From NCBI RefSeq assembly GCF_033115175.1, contig NC_084850.1, positions 3,161,024-3,225,023 of the forward strand: DNA of 64,000 nucleotides. The letters are read 5' to 3'. Shown here in pieces: positions 33,000 to 44,349 of this stretch (position 1 is its first letter; every line of letters starts with the position of its first letter). Position numbers and translations under genes: made by a program. Under the pieces are notes generated by a model. That model saw only the letters and a program-made list of their open reading frames with translations, searched no databases and was not told the origin of the DNA. The stretch is from Lepus europaeus. Its lineage: Eukaryota > Chordata > Mammalia > Lagomorpha > Leporidae.

Positions 33000-33520
33000 C
33001 TACATCACGCTTCCCAGGCTCCCCATCATTATTAGTTTATAAAGATTCATTGATATTCAATTAAGTAGCTCTAATGTTCTCAATGCAGCCCTAGACAGCA
33101 CTTTATAAAGAATACATCCGCCCTCTGGAGACAGCTGGGGAAGCCAATTAGTCGGGGTAAATTTGCATATCAATCCAGCTGTGGAATGAAGTCAGCCTTG
33201 TTCCCCAGCCACAATGTGAAGGGCAAAGGGAGGAATCCAAGTGCTCCCTTGTTCTTTATTCCCTCACCTCAAGTGAGCCACAGCTTTCATGAAAAGGCTG
33301 TGAATACTGAGAAAGAAAACCCATAAATGCTCCCATTCCCTGCCTAGTATGCACTATCACTTAGAAGCAATTATTAATGGGGAAATGTTTAATGCCCTCC
33401 CAAAGGTTAGTACTAATTCACATAAATATTGTATCACTTAACAAAGGATTTTTGCCTCAGGTTGAAAAATTGGGTAGTAATTCTATTGTCAAGTTAAACT
33501 TCAACATAATGAACTTCCAA
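33000..33520. promoter_or_regulatory. Candidate conserved non-coding element
   Basis: Repeat-free, AT-rich and open-frame-poor. Contains a perfect octamer ATTTGCAT (33162-33169) with TATCAAT after it, several ATTA homeodomain cores (CATTATTAG, CAATTAAG, CCAATTAG, CAATTATTAATG) and a TTTATAAAG. Motif density suggests an enhancer, but sequence alone cannot show conservation. Confidence 0.25.
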
Positions 33521-33604
33521 ATTTCTAATGATTCTATTCTATAACAAGGATCCAGTTCAATATAGACAGCATTTAAAGAGTCACTACTACGCTAATGTCC
33601 TATG

Positions 33605-33627
33605 CAAAGTACTATAATAGTACTTTG
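33605..33627. repeat. 23-nt near-perfect palindrome in a GTAC cluster
   Basis: Arms CAAAGTACTAT and ATAGTACTTTG pair over 11 bp around one central A. Further AGTACT and GTAC motifs follow to about 33668 (TAGTACTGTAGTACTACTAG). Confidence 0.9.
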
Positions 33628-33668
33628 TGGTACTATTCTACTCATAGTACTGTAGTACTACTAGTACC

Positions 33669-34450
33669 ACTAGAGGAAGCACTCTGATAAGGCACAAACA
33701 GGAACCTTCAATGGCTGCAAATTCAGTGGTCTAGGAGAGCTAGAAGGGTCTCTAAGCTCAAACGTCCAAATCCCAGGCACGTTCACAGGTTCTGTCCCAA
33801 GAATCCTCCCAACACAGGCTTTCTGACCTCCAGGTCCATATATTATTTCTCCCCTTCTGCCACCTCTCCTAGCCCAACCTACAGTTCTTTCTCATTTGAT
33901 AGATGGCTGCCCTTGGTCCCAGTACTGGCTCTCTGCTGAACAATGTCAAGGTTTGTCATCAGGCCCTCAAAGTATGTGGGCTTCAGAACTGGACAGGAAA
34001 CAGGAGAATTATTCCGACTATTCCAAAAAGCAGGACAAGACTTTTACCTCACTCTTCCTGGTCGACACACCTATTAATGCAACTTAGGGTCAGGATCGCC
34101 TTTTAGCAGGCCCAGTGCATTGCTGTGTCAATCAGATCCATGATGGTCTCGCACCTGCAATGTTAACTGTAACCATGTGTGAGTAGATTAGCCTCTCTAA
34201 ACCTGTTTCCTCATACTTCTACAGTAATTTTTATTTAGCATTCTTTGTGAAGATCATTCTACCACTAATTAAGCTACGCTTCAGGCCAAGAAGAGTTTCC
34301 TTTATGCACCCTTCACTGTCTGGCTAAAAAAGCCTACCTCCAGGCAGCCTGTAGTGCTCTCTAACCCTAACCACTAGCCCAGTGGTCTTCCCAGATGGCA
34401 TTGTCTCTTGCAGAGTGTACATCTGTTTCCCTTGCCAGCTGCTCGTTGTT
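33669..34450. other. Unique spacer
   Basis: About 780 bp of single-copy sequence with short frames only. No repeat, exon or RNA gene recognised. Confidence 0.35.
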
Positions 34451-34570
34451 TACTGCTGACCTGATCTTGGTACACTACCTAAACTGACCTTCCGTGTCTG
34501 TACCTCAAATGGTCGCGGTGAGACTTAAAGAAGATAATGAACACAAAAGCACCCCAGCTGGCAAATATTA
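34450..34570 (+). repeat. MIR fragment
   Basis: CTGACCTGATCTTGGTACACTACC, TGTCTGTACCTCA and GTGAGACTTAAAGAAGATAATGAA follow the forward MIR order. Confidence 0.45.
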
Positions 34571-34989
34571 CCTTCAAAGCAAAGGACCGAAAGGTTGAGA
34601 GGTAGAAAATCATAAAACATTATGAAACAACTCTTCAGATATTGAACAATAGGCAACACAAGATGTGATTCCTGAGAGGAAGAATATAAAACAAATAAGC
34701 TTAGATGAACCAGTTCTGAGGCTCTCCACCTGGTAGCACTTTGCAGAAAGAGATCAAGCAGTTAGGCAGAAGAATTGCCTCCCACTCAGCTGATGGGATG
34801 AGGCTCACCTACCTCAGGGAGAGTGATCTACTTCAGTCCACTGAGTCACATGTTAATCTCATCCAAAAACATCCTCCTTCATAGATATATCCGGAACGAT
34901 GCTTGGCCAAATGTCTGGGCACCTGCACCTCACTTGGTGGCTGAGTCAACAAGTCGACTTGTCAAATCTGCCCACGAAACAGGAATTAC

Positions 34990-35125
34990 TGTGTGTATTA
35001 CTAGAGCCAACTTACAGATTAGAACACAGGCTTAGAGAAGGAAATAACTTGCCAAATTTACACAGTTGCCAAATCGGAACATGAAACTAATTCTGTTGTA
35101 CGCCAAAGCCACTGTGGAGTCAGAC
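34990..35125 (-). repeat. MIR fragment
   Basis: Reverse MIR core: ACACAGGCTTAGAGAAGGAAATAACTTGCC, ACACAGTTGCCAAATCGG. Confidence 0.55.
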
Positions 35126-35734
35126 ACGCTCTTCCCAGTCATTCTCTGTTCTCAGACCTTTGGGACCCACGGGTGGGATCTGAGGGCAGCCCTTCCCTTC
35201 TGCAGATCTGTTTTCACCTGGAGATGGCTTGGTACTGGATTATCAGAAAGGCTCCTTCTAGCTTTGATCTTCTCTCACTTCACTTAAATTGAGCTGTTTT
35301 TTGAAATTTGTTTCCTTTTAGAATTTCTGGCATTAGTATTTTGTCAGCAAGTTATCTAGAAGTTATTCCAACAGAAGCCTTCCTTTTGATTTGGCAGTGT
35401 GTGTCAATTTGCACCTAACAAGTGCTTTCCCCTGGGTGAAGTGGAAAGCTGTGGAGTTTGTTGATTGTGTAATGGCAATGGGAATAGGCAGGCAAGCCTA
35501 AGCCATGCTTGCATGAGCAGCCATGTGGTGGGTGAAGATGATATTTAATGGCAAAATGAGACAAATGAATGAATTCCTCTCTTACACCAATAATCTATTC
35601 CTTAATTGTGCTTTGTGCACACCTTTTATAAATCAATGGCAATGAATATCTTCTCCTACATCTGATTTCCCCATGAGAGCAAATACTGTCACCTTCACAC
35701 AGACAGTGTCACATCCTGGTTAATGAACTCACTC
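35126..35734. other. Unique spacer
   Basis: About 600 bp without repeats I can name. No gene called. Confidence 0.35.
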
Positions 35735-36085
35735 AACAGAGACATAGCAAACACACACTCTACGCCAGACACTGTTCTAGATGCTCAGGGATTAACGATA
35801 AATATGGGGAGCTCCTGGTGCACTGACCCACTCCAGATGTGAACTCAGAGCAAGTGAAGCATTTTCTGGCCCAGGACCCCAGCTAAACCATCTCGGTCTC
35901 CAGTGCTTTAGAGTTTTTAAAACACTTTCACAACCATTCTCTCACTTGGATGCTCTCAATAGTCTTCTGAGGCAAGCTGGGAAGAGTTCACGAGCCTCAT
36001 TTTATGCATAAGGAAATAGAAGCTTGTTGGAAATTAAGTGCTAGTCACTAAGTGGCAAGGCCAGGACACCATCCTTGGGTTCTTT
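35735..36085 (-). repeat. L2 and MIR fragments, adjacent
   Basis: 35735-35830 reads like an L2 3' end (TACGCCAGACACTGTTCTAG, ATGCTCAGGGATTAAC, forward). 35925-36085 is a reverse MIR (CTCATTTTATGCATAAGGAAA, AAGTGGCAAGGCCAGGA). Confidence 0.5.
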
Positions 36086-36204
36086 TGATTCCATGGTGGT
36101 CTTCCTTTCTCTAGGCCATGGCCACCATCAAATGTTTGGCAATTGAACAAGTGTTTCCTCTGGAAATGTAATACCTTCTGGTGAACATTACATGTATTTG
36201 TTTT

Positions 36205-36500
36205 TGAATTTTAAATTATTATTTATTTATTTTAAAAGGCAGAGTGACCAGAAGAGAGAGAGAGAGAGAGAGAGAGAGATATTCCATCTACTGGTTCATC
36301 ACAAAATGCCTGCAAGCCATGGCTGCACCAGGTCAAAGCCAGACCAACCAAATCTCGGTCTGGGTCTCCTCTGTGGATGACAGGTAGTCAAGTGCCTAAG
36401 CAGGAACCCGAATCAGAAGTGGAATAGCTGGGATTTGAATTGGCACTCCAATATGAGACGCCAGCGTCGCAAGTGGCTGCTCAACTCCCGGGCCAAACAT
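36205..36500 (-). repeat. C-repeat SINE, diverged
   Basis: Reverse copy with a long uninterrupted GA run (36255-36279) and an internal deletion in the body. Marks the right border of the SINE-poor stretch. Confidence 0.8.
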
Positions 36501-37042
36501 TCTATTTACATCTTCTAGAAAAGTTCAAGTGGACAGTTCAGTCTCTAATTTTCACAGAGCAATGTGAGACCACTTCAGAAAGTTCACGGAAAATACATAT
36601 TATGAAAACTCCATGAAGGAATCTCATTTGGAGGGAGGGGGCACCAAAATAATATTATATTTTAATTCTATTTCCAAGAAACTTGAACGTGCCCTCATAC
36701 CTTCGCTTTCACTTCAGCAGAATCTCAAAGACAGCCAGAGCAGAGGAGTACACAGGGAGAACTTTGCATTAGTTTGTAGGCCCAAAACTTGTATGCTGTT
36801 TGATTTTCATGCCTACGTGCAGCTTAAGGTCACAGTATCAGCAAGAGTCAATACAAGTGGTGTGGCCATGCCATTACTGTCCCTATGCCTCCTAGGTTCT
36901 TGTCACCTTCTGCTCTGTTATATTCCTTGAGTGTTTCACTGCTGAGAGTTCTGTCCACATCCCTGCTCGACTCTGTCTTCCTGCTGCTTCTATTGGGTGG
37001 GTGGCTGTGTTGCTTCTCTCTCAGAGGTACAATTTCTTATCC
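36501..37042. other. Unique spacer with half of a mariner-like relic
   Basis: 36572-36620 (CTTCAGAAAGTTCACGGAAA...) resembles one end of the miniature element seen at 46073-46190. The remainder is single-copy; a 105-codon frame has no domain. Confidence 0.35.
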
Positions 37043-37044
37043 AG

Positions 37045-37398
37045 GGGCCAGCGCTACAGCATAGCGAGTTAAGCCACTGCCTGCAGTGCCAGCATCCCAT
37101 ATGGGCGCTGGTTCAAGACCCTGCTGCTCCACTTCTGATACAGCTCTCTGCTGTGGCCTGGGAAAGCAGTACAAGATGGCCCAGGTCCGTGGGCCCTTGC
37201 ACCTGCGTGGGAGACCTGAAAGAAGCTCTAGGCTTCTGGCTTCGGATTGGTGCAGCTCCGGGTGTTGCAGCCAATTGAGGAGTGAACCAGTGAATGGGAG
37301 ACCTCTCTCTCTGTTTTCCTCTCTCGCTTTCTCTCTCTCTACCTCTCCTTCTCTCTGTGTGTGTAACTCTGACTTTCAAATAAATAAATCTTAAAAAA
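37045..37398 (+). repeat. C-repeat SINE
   Basis: Forward copy starting GGGGCCAGCGCTACAGC, CT tract with GTGTGTG, tail AAATAAATAAATC plus A9. Confidence 0.9.
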
Positions 37399-37556
37399 AA
37401 ACATTTTCTCATCTGAAAAATGGGAGAAAATGGTTAGAACACAGGAAGTGTAATCTATCAGTATAAGTAAGCATGGGACTTGGAGATACTGGACTGTTTG
37501 ATAATAGGAAAAGGCAAAAAGATTATTCTAGGTTTTTAAATAAAAGATGAACTCTT

Positions 37557-37875
37557 CTAAAAATTTATTTTTATTTTATTTGAAAGGCAGAGAGAGAAGG
37601 AGAGACAGAGAGTATTTCCATCTGCTGGTTCACTCCCCAAATGCCCACAACACCCAGAGGTGGACCAGGCTGAAGCCAGGAGTCTGGAACTCCAACCAGG
37701 TCTCCCATGTGAGTGCAGGGGCCCAAACACCCAGGTCATCTTCTACTGCTTTCCCAGGTACATTAGCAGGGGTCTGGATTGGAAGTGGGGCAGCCAGGAC
37801 TCAAACCAGTGCCCATATGGGATGCTATCATCATGAGCAATGGGTTAACCTGCTGTGCCACAATGCCAGCCCCAG
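37557..37875 (-). repeat. C-repeat SINE inside a MIR
   Basis: Reverse copy with an 11-base duplication GATGAACTCTT at 37546-37556 and 37876-37886. MIR sequence continues on its right side. Confidence 0.92.
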
Positions 37876-37886
37876 GATGAACTCTT

Positions 37887-37955
37887 TAGGCAAGTCATTT
37901 CACCTTTCTCAGCCTCAATTTCCTCATCTGTAAAATGGCATTCTACAACTAAAGT
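37887..37955 (+). repeat. MIR fragment
   Basis: GGCAAGTCATTTCACCTTTC, AGCCTCAATTTCCTCATCTG and TAAAATGG are near-consensus forward MIR. Confidence 0.7.
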
Positions 37956-38570
37956 CTCTCTAAGACACAGGCAACACTGGGATTCCGTGTCCCAGCAAGC
38001 AGAAATGTCTGCCAACTGCCTGCTCCTCCAGGGGAAGTACTACAAATAGAGGGATAACAGAGGAGAGTGAAGAGACTGAAGACAAAGAAGTAAACTTATT
38101 TAAACAAAAGTGAGTTGATTCTCAAAAGAAAAGAAAAAATACCAAATGCTGTTCAATCAGAAGATAAGGCCTCTTAGAACTGCAACTGTCAGGACACATT
38201 GGCTGAAGTGTGGAGTTCCCGGATGAAGAGTTAGGAGGGCACTGTGTGAAACGCAATAGAGCCAGTTGCTATCATGGGGTGGGCCCAGACCCAGAGTCTG
38301 AGGAGAAGGCACTTCATCACCGTGTCCATCTGCATGAACACTTCATGCATGCCCCTTAGTGACTGTTTTAAGGTTCAGTTACATAATTTGTAAGAGTAAA
38401 AATTTAAACTCTATCCCTGTCTCTCCCAATAGGGAAGTGACTATAGAAATATGTAACTTATTAGCAAAAACATCTGGGATGATGGAGTGGAGTATGAGGG
38501 AGAGACTGGTCTACATGGAGCACTACGCTCTGGTTACATAGATGTGGTATACATTGTTTTAAAAAAAAAC
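37956..38570. other. Unique spacer
   Basis: About 600 bp of single-copy sequence. A 60-codon frame (38359-38541) has no domain. Confidence 0.35.
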
Positions 38571-38574
38571 TTTT

Positions 38575-38922
38575 GGCCGGCGCCACGGATCAATAGGCTA
38601 ATCCTCCATCTAGCGGCGCTGGCACACCGGGTTCTAGTCCCGGTCGGGGCACCGGATTCTATCCCGGTTGCCCCTCTTCCAGGCCAGCTCTCTGCTGTGG
38701 CCAGGGAGTGCAGTGGAGGATGGCCCAAGTACTTGGGCCCTGCACCCCATGAGAGACCAGGAGAAGCACCTGGCTCCTGGCTTTGGATCAGCGCGGTGCG
38801 CCGGCCGCATGCCGGCCGCGGCAGCCATTGGAGGGTGAACCAGCGGCAAAGGAAGACCTTTCTCTCTGTCTCTCTCTCACTGTCCATTCTGCCTGTCGAA
38901 AATAAAAAAAAATTAAAAAAAT
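38575..38922 (+). repeat. Young C-repeat SINE, GCCGGCGCC variant
   Basis: Forward copy of the young variant (GGCCGGCGCCACGG, TCCTCCATCTAGCGGCGC, CTGCCTGTCG before the tail) with an internal GCCGGCCGC repeat at 38800-38820. CpGs largely undecayed. Confidence 0.92.
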
Positions 38923-38949
38923 TTGTATATTATGAGAGTTTGACATCTT

Positions 38950-39285
38950 TTTTAAAAGATTTCTTTATTTATTTATTTAGAAAGAGTTACAGAGAGACAC
39001 AGAGAGAGAGGGTGAGAGAGATCTTCCATCCACTGGTTCACTCCCCCGATGGCCACAACAGCCAGTGCTGCACCAGCCCAAAGACAGGAGTCAGGAACTT
39101 CATCCAGGTCTCACACATGGGTGGCAGAGGCCCAACTGCTTGGGTCATCTTCCACTGCTGTTCCCAGGCCATTAACAGGGAGCTGGGTTAAAAGTGAAGC
39201 AGCCAGAACATGAACTGGCTCCCATATGGGATGCCAGCACTGCAGGCAGCATGGTAACCTGCTATGCTTCAGCGCTGGCCCAGAT
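38950..39285 (-). repeat. C-repeat SINE
   Basis: Reverse copy with a perfect 13-base duplication AGTTTGACATCTT at 38937-38949 and 39286-39298. Confidence 0.93.
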
Positions 39286-39298
39286 AGTTTGACATCTT

Positions 39299-39720
39299 AG
39301 CTGGGGGGGAGGGGTTCTTACTGAGGAGAAACTGTCCCTCTTGGAGCTAGCCAGTTCTTACAGAAGGCAAAGGATGCAAGGAGCGTCATGCCTGTAATAT
39401 GCAAAGTAAGCAACCCAGAGCACAAAGCTCTACCTCCTGCATCTGATCTGAACACACCAGGGAAACTAGAGACACCTATCACTTAGAGCCCATGAGAATG
39501 ACTGAAATTGGCAAACCCAAAACCATTTGCCCTGCCCTTCCTTACCTTTCGCACGGAAGCCCCAATAAATATCCTGGCCTAAAGGCTTACCCCAGAAGTG
39601 GTTCCGCCTCCTAGAGAGCCTGGTGCTTTCTGTGGTGACTTGTCTCTAAGATATGGGAGAGTATCTTACTTTGTCCTGAGCCTCTCCTGGCCACATCTGA
39701 CAGACTCTGTAGAAACTACA
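39299..39720. other. Unique spacer
   Basis: About 420 bp including AATAAATATCC and CAGTGAGGAGA-type text that I cannot assign. No gene. Confidence 0.3.
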
Positions 39721-39725
39721 AAACA

Positions 39726-39924
39726 GGGGCCAGCGTTGTGGCAGCAGTTCAAGTTCCAGCTGCTCCACTTCTGATCCAGCTCCCAGCTAATGTGCCTGGA
39801 AAGCAGCAGAAGATGGCCCAAGTGTTTGGGTGCCTTTTCCCATGTGGGAGACCCACATGAATCTCCTGGCACCTGGCTTCTGTCTGGTCTAGCTATGGCT
39901 GGGAAGTGAACCAGAGAATGGGAG

Positions 39925-39965
<41 letters not shown>

Positions 39966-40034
39966 CTGCCTGACTCTGTCTCTCCCTCTGTGTAACTCCA
40001 CCTTTCAAATAAATAAATAAATCTTTTTTAAAAG
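39726..40034 (+). repeat. C-repeat SINE with internal deletion
   Basis: Forward copy in which the head jumps from GTTGTGGCAGCAG to TTCAAGTTCCAGC, losing about 45 bp. Long CT run 39929-39961. Short duplication CTACAAAA on both sides. Confidence 0.87.
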
Positions 40035-40399
40035 CTACAAAATAGTAGGTGATGGCAGGTATGGCTTGCAAGATGGATTGTACTCCAGTAGTGTCTAGTT
40101 TGACCACTGTGACTTGTTCCTGACTGCCTCATATCTGCCCATCGTCCACCCACCCACACATGGACACACCCCAAAGCTGCCCTTTCCTGGTTTCCCTATT
40201 TCTCTTAGTGCGATCTCAGTTCTCTCAGGTTCCTAAATTAGAAACTTGGTCATTGTGTCCTCCTTCCTCTGTCTCTCCCTCTCCATGTCCAACCATTCAA
40301 CAGTGCTTCCTTCAAAATCTCCCTCTGACTTGTTTCTTCCTTCCTACTGCCAAGCTCTTCTTCCTATAAACTGATCATAGCGATCACCTCCCAACCCTT
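40035..40399. other. Unique pyrimidine-rich spacer
   Basis: About 360 bp, C/T-rich, no gene recognised. Confidence 0.3.
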
Positions 40400-40625
40400 C
40401 ATCCTGACTCCAGTCTTCCTTTCTTTCCAATGCTGCCTGTATACCCATTTTAAATTAATCTTCTTAAAACACTAGAGTCCCTATGTCATTTTTCTCGTTG
40501 AAAATACCCACTGCTTGCCAGTGTCCTCTGTGTCAATTCCTGACGCCTAAGCCTGGCCTTCAGTGCCTTCCATGAGCTGTCTTTGTCTAACCTCTGTCCC
40601 CAGTGCACATCTCTGTTGTAAAACC
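40400..40625 (+). repeat. L2 3' fragment
   Basis: CACTGCTTGCCAGTGTCCTC, GCCTAAGCCTGGCCTTCAGTG and CCATGAGCTGTCTTTGTC follow the L2 order. Confidence 0.5.
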
Positions 40626-41243
40626 AGGGAGGCATGATTTGTGAGAAGGGAGGCCCTGACTATAGATATTGTCTGATTTGCACCATCCCCAGCTAACGTA
40701 CCCAGTGTTCTTTCTCACAGCCTTCTGCACTTGCTTGTAGAAGAAAGAAGAAAGTCTGAACAACCCACCCTAGTGCTGGGTTGGACACTCACCTGCTCAT
40801 GCAGATCCTCCTGCTAAGGATATGGCCCGTTTGCTCCCAGGCACCTCCTCGGGCCCTCCATCTGTCAATCACGGTCTTTTTCTGCTGTCTAGCTCTGTCA
40901 TCCTAGCATACGAACATGCTCCCCAACCCAGGAGCCCCACTTCAAACATCCTTTTCTGAACCCTGGACCTTGTATGCCCTTCAGTCTCCTTCCCTTCTCA
41001 GCAAAATGACTTGCAAACGATCATTCTTGGTAACTGCCTTCTTTCCCTTACTTCCCATTCATAGTTCAGCCCATTGCAGTTCCAGGCAAATCCCCACCCG
41101 TCCCCCTGAAGCTGTTCTTAAGGCCAAATTTAGCGGACTTGTGTCAATGCCACCTTATTGGGTCTGACGGCAACGTTCAGCCAAGTCAGCAATTCCTTCA
41201 TTCTTGAGACTCTCCTTTTGCATTTGTTTCCAGAACACCAGTG
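40626..41243. other. Unique spacer, parts L2-like
   Basis: 40930-41110 may be a further worn L2 piece. The open frames are short and domainless. Confidence 0.35.
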
Positions 41244-41244
41244 T

Positions 41245-41309
41245 CTCCTCCTCCTCCTCCTCCTCCTCCTCCTCCTCCTCCTCCTCCTCCTCCTCCTCCT
41301 CCTCCTCCT
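41245..41309. repeat. (TCC)n microsatellite, about 21 units
   Basis: Uninterrupted TCC/CCT triplets. On the minus strand it reads GGA. Not within a SINE. Confidence 0.96.
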
Positions 41310-41489
41310 TTTCTGGTAACTCTTAATCTCCTGCACAGAGTGGTCCTCTGCCTTCTCCAAGGCAGTATCTGGTTATCCTGCTGAAGCGTAGTCTTGAGTG
41401 GTAGACAGCGCGCCATCACTAGGAGTGTTGGTTCAGTTCAGGGGCGAGACAACTCTCTGCAAGAGGCATTATAGAAAAAATCCCTACTC

Positions 41490-41840
41490 CAGGCCGGCGC
41501 CGTGGCTTGACAGGCTAATCCTCTGCCTTGCAGTGCCGGCACACCGGGTTCTAGTCCCGGTTGGGGCGCCGGATTCTGTCCCGGTTGCCCCTCTTCCAGG
41601 CCAGCTCTCTGCTATGGCCCGGGAAGGCAGTGGAGGATGGCCCAAGTGCTTAGGCCCTGCACCCTCATGGGAGACCAGGCGAAGCACCTGGCTCCTGGCT
41701 TCGGATCAGTGAGAAGCGCCAGACGCAGTGGCCATTGGAGGGTGAACCAATGGCAAAAAGGAAGACCTTTCTCTCTGTCTCTCTCTCTCACTATCCACTC
41801 TGCCTTTCAAAAAAAAAAAAGAAAAGAAAAAGAAAAAAGA
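41490..41840 (+). repeat. Young C-repeat SINE
   Basis: Forward young-variant copy (GGCCGGCGCCGTGGCTTGACAGG) with A-rich GAAAAGAAAAAG tail. Perfect duplication AAAAATCCCTACTC at 41476-41489 and 41841-41854. Confidence 0.95.
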
Positions 41841-41877
41841 AAAAATCCCTACTCTTGAGTATTAAGTTTAATTACAG

Positions 41878-42218
41878 GGGCCGGTGCTGTGGCGCAGTGG
41901 GTTAACGCCCTGGCCTGAAGCGCCAGCATCCCATATGGGTGCTGGTTCTAGTACCGGTACTCCACTTCCGATCCAGCTCTCTGCTGTGGCCTAGGAAAGC
42001 AGTGGAAGATGGCCCAAGTCCTTGGGCCCTGCACCGGCATGGGAGACCCGGAAGAAGCTCCTGGCCTCTGGTTTCAGATTGACACAGCTCCAGCCGTTGT
42101 GGCCAATTGGGGAGTGAACCAGCAGATGGAAGACCTCTCTCTCTCTCTTTCTCTCTCTCTCTCTGCCTCTCCTTTCTCCATGTAACTCTGACTTTCAAAT
42201 AAATAAATATTTTTTTAA
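41878..42218 (+). repeat. C-repeat SINE
   Basis: Forward copy with a near-consensus head (GGGGCCGGTGCTGTGGCGCAG). Duplication TTTAATTACA (before) and TTTAGTTACA (after). Only about 40 bp from the young copy at its left. Confidence 0.92.
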
Positions 42219-43346
42219 AAATTTAGTTACATAACCTTTCAAGTTCTTTTTAACCATGATATTACAAGAGTCTCTAAGCTGAGTGCCAAGGAAGAGCTCT
42301 GAGCAAGGACATGCTGGAGGGATCCCGAGGTGGGACAAAGCCTCCGTAGTTTTAAGCAAACTGAGGCTGAGAAAAGGTTGGTGAATCCTAGACAGAAAGA
42401 TGATTAAACAAAGTAGATCAGTTCCAGTCTAGAGCAAAATAAAAGGTTTCCAAAATGATTAGCTAGGACTTTTACAACTGCTTTACGCGACAACCCATAC
42501 AGGGAACTGAATTTGACAACTGAATTATGTGAGTGACCAAATACCTGTCTGGGCTGCCCCTTTGTCAGTAGCTCCAGACAGACTGCAGGATAGGAGCAGT
42601 GCACCGAATGAGGTCCAGGGCCCAGGCTGCTCTTTGCACTGTTCTGCCATCCTTCCTCATGAAACTACACAGCCTAGGATTCTGCAGTCTGCCATGCATC
42701 TTCCTACTCCTAAACCTGGTCTGTGCTGTTCTCTCTCCCTGCAATGCTCTCTTCCTCCTCGAGTTAATAAAATCTTGCCCATTCATAACAAAAAAAATAC
42801 ATGTCTAAATATGAGCTGTTCCACTTTAAAAAACCTAGGGGTATGCAAGCAGGAGCAGGGAGGGAAGGCTATTCGATGGGTCAAAGTCGGGCATTGTCAA
42901 GCTGAAACTTGAGAATACACTTGCTAAGGTGAGAAGGAGGTGTAGAGGAGAGATGGCTGGAGCCACAGTGTAGAAAGAGCACATGCTGTGTGATGAATGT
43001 GCATGGGGAAGGCAGGGAGAAGAGTTCAGAAGCTCTTAAAGTAATCCACCTGAGAGATAATGGTGCTTCAAACTAAGGTCGTGACTATGAGGATTAAGAT
43101 GAAAAGACAAATGAAAGAGTTTTTCAAGAGGCAGAATTTATAGGATTCGTAAATTGAATGGATGTGGGTGAGGTGGGAGTGAGGGATAAAACCAAGGGTA
43201 TTAACATAGGCAATGAAGTAGATGGTAGTGTCAAAAAGAATATTTTTTAAAAACGCAAACACTGAATTTTGTCTGTAGATTAAATGTTATAATCCATGTA
43301 AATATTTGAGTGCTGCCTTTGACATGCAGAAATTATCCAGGGAGCG
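42219..43346. other. Unique 1.1-kb region
   Basis: Mostly single-copy with an L2-like patch near 42630-42770. Best frame is 127 codons (42529-42912, plus) without recognisable domain. No gene called. Confidence 0.4.
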
Positions 43347-43665
43347 GAGAGCCAGCACTGTGGCATAGTGGGTAAATCCACCACCTACGATGCCAGCATC
43401 CCATATGGGCACTGGTTGGAGTCCCAGCTGCTCCACTTCCAATCCAGCTCCTTGGTAATGGCCTGGGAAAGCAGTGGAGGATGGTCCAAGTGTTTGTATG
43501 GGCTTCTACCACCCACGTAGGAGACCTGAATAAAGCTCGTGGCTCCTGGCTCCTGGCTTCAACCTGGCCCAGTCCTGGTTATTGAGGCCATCTGGGAAGT
43601 AAACCAGCAATGGAAGATCTCTTTCTCTCCCTCTCTCTAACCTTGATTTTAACTTTAAGATCCTA
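43347..43665 (+). repeat. C-repeat SINE lacking a normal tail
   Basis: Forward copy starting GAGCCAGCACTGTGGC. CT tract is short and the AATAAA-type tail is replaced by TTGATTTTAACTTTAAG. Confidence 0.85.
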
Positions 43666-43756
43666 GTACTTGACATCCTTTTAAGGAAGATTCATCTCCA
43701 AATTTGAAGCTGGAAATCACTGATATTGTTTTTTTAAAAAAGAATGACAATACAAG

Positions 43757-44084
43757 GCCGATGTGGTGGCATAGCGGGTAAAGCTGCCGTCTGCAGTGCT
43801 GGCATCCCATATAGGCGCTGGTTCAAGTCCCAGCTGCTCCTCTTCTGATACAGATCTCTCCTATGGCCTGGGAACACAGTAGAAGATGGCCCAAGTGCTT
43901 GGGCCCCTGCGTTCACATGGGAGACCTGGAAGAAGCTCCAGGCTTCTGGCTTCGGTTCAGCCCACCTCCAGCCATTGCGGCCATTTGGGGAGTGAACCAG
44001 TGGATGGAAAACATCTCTCTTTCTCTTTCTCTCTTTCTCTCTCTCGCTCTGCCTTTCAAATAAATTTAAAACAATCTTTTTAAA
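43757..44084 (+). repeat. C-repeat SINE
   Basis: Forward copy retaining a B-box match GGTTCAAGTCC. Duplication AATGACAATACAAG (43743-43756) and AATGACAACACAAG (44085-44098), one mismatch. Confidence 0.92.
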
Positions 44085-44349
44085 AATGACAACACAAGCC
44101 TTTTTAGATTTTAGGTATGTATGTTAAATGTGTACAAATTGAAATGTGTACATAATGATTCTCAACACCAATGAAATATCAATTATGGAAAAAAGTTGCA
44201 ACACATTCCTGAGAATCTAGAATAGCACACACTTGCTTAAGGTGGTCTGCATGCCCATGCTGCATATGCACTCAGGAAAGAACTGAGACAGAGAAGAAAG
44301 GCAAAGTACTATTACCCCCAGTTCAAGATTCACTCTAATGCTGTGACGA

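Noticed and set aside
38487..39191. 234-codon open frame
   Set aside because: It spans two C-repeat SINEs in opposite orientations; the text recurs in translated SINEs elsewhere in the window.
41130..41360. Poly-Arg open frame on the minus strand
   Set aside because: A translation of the (TCC)n microsatellite.
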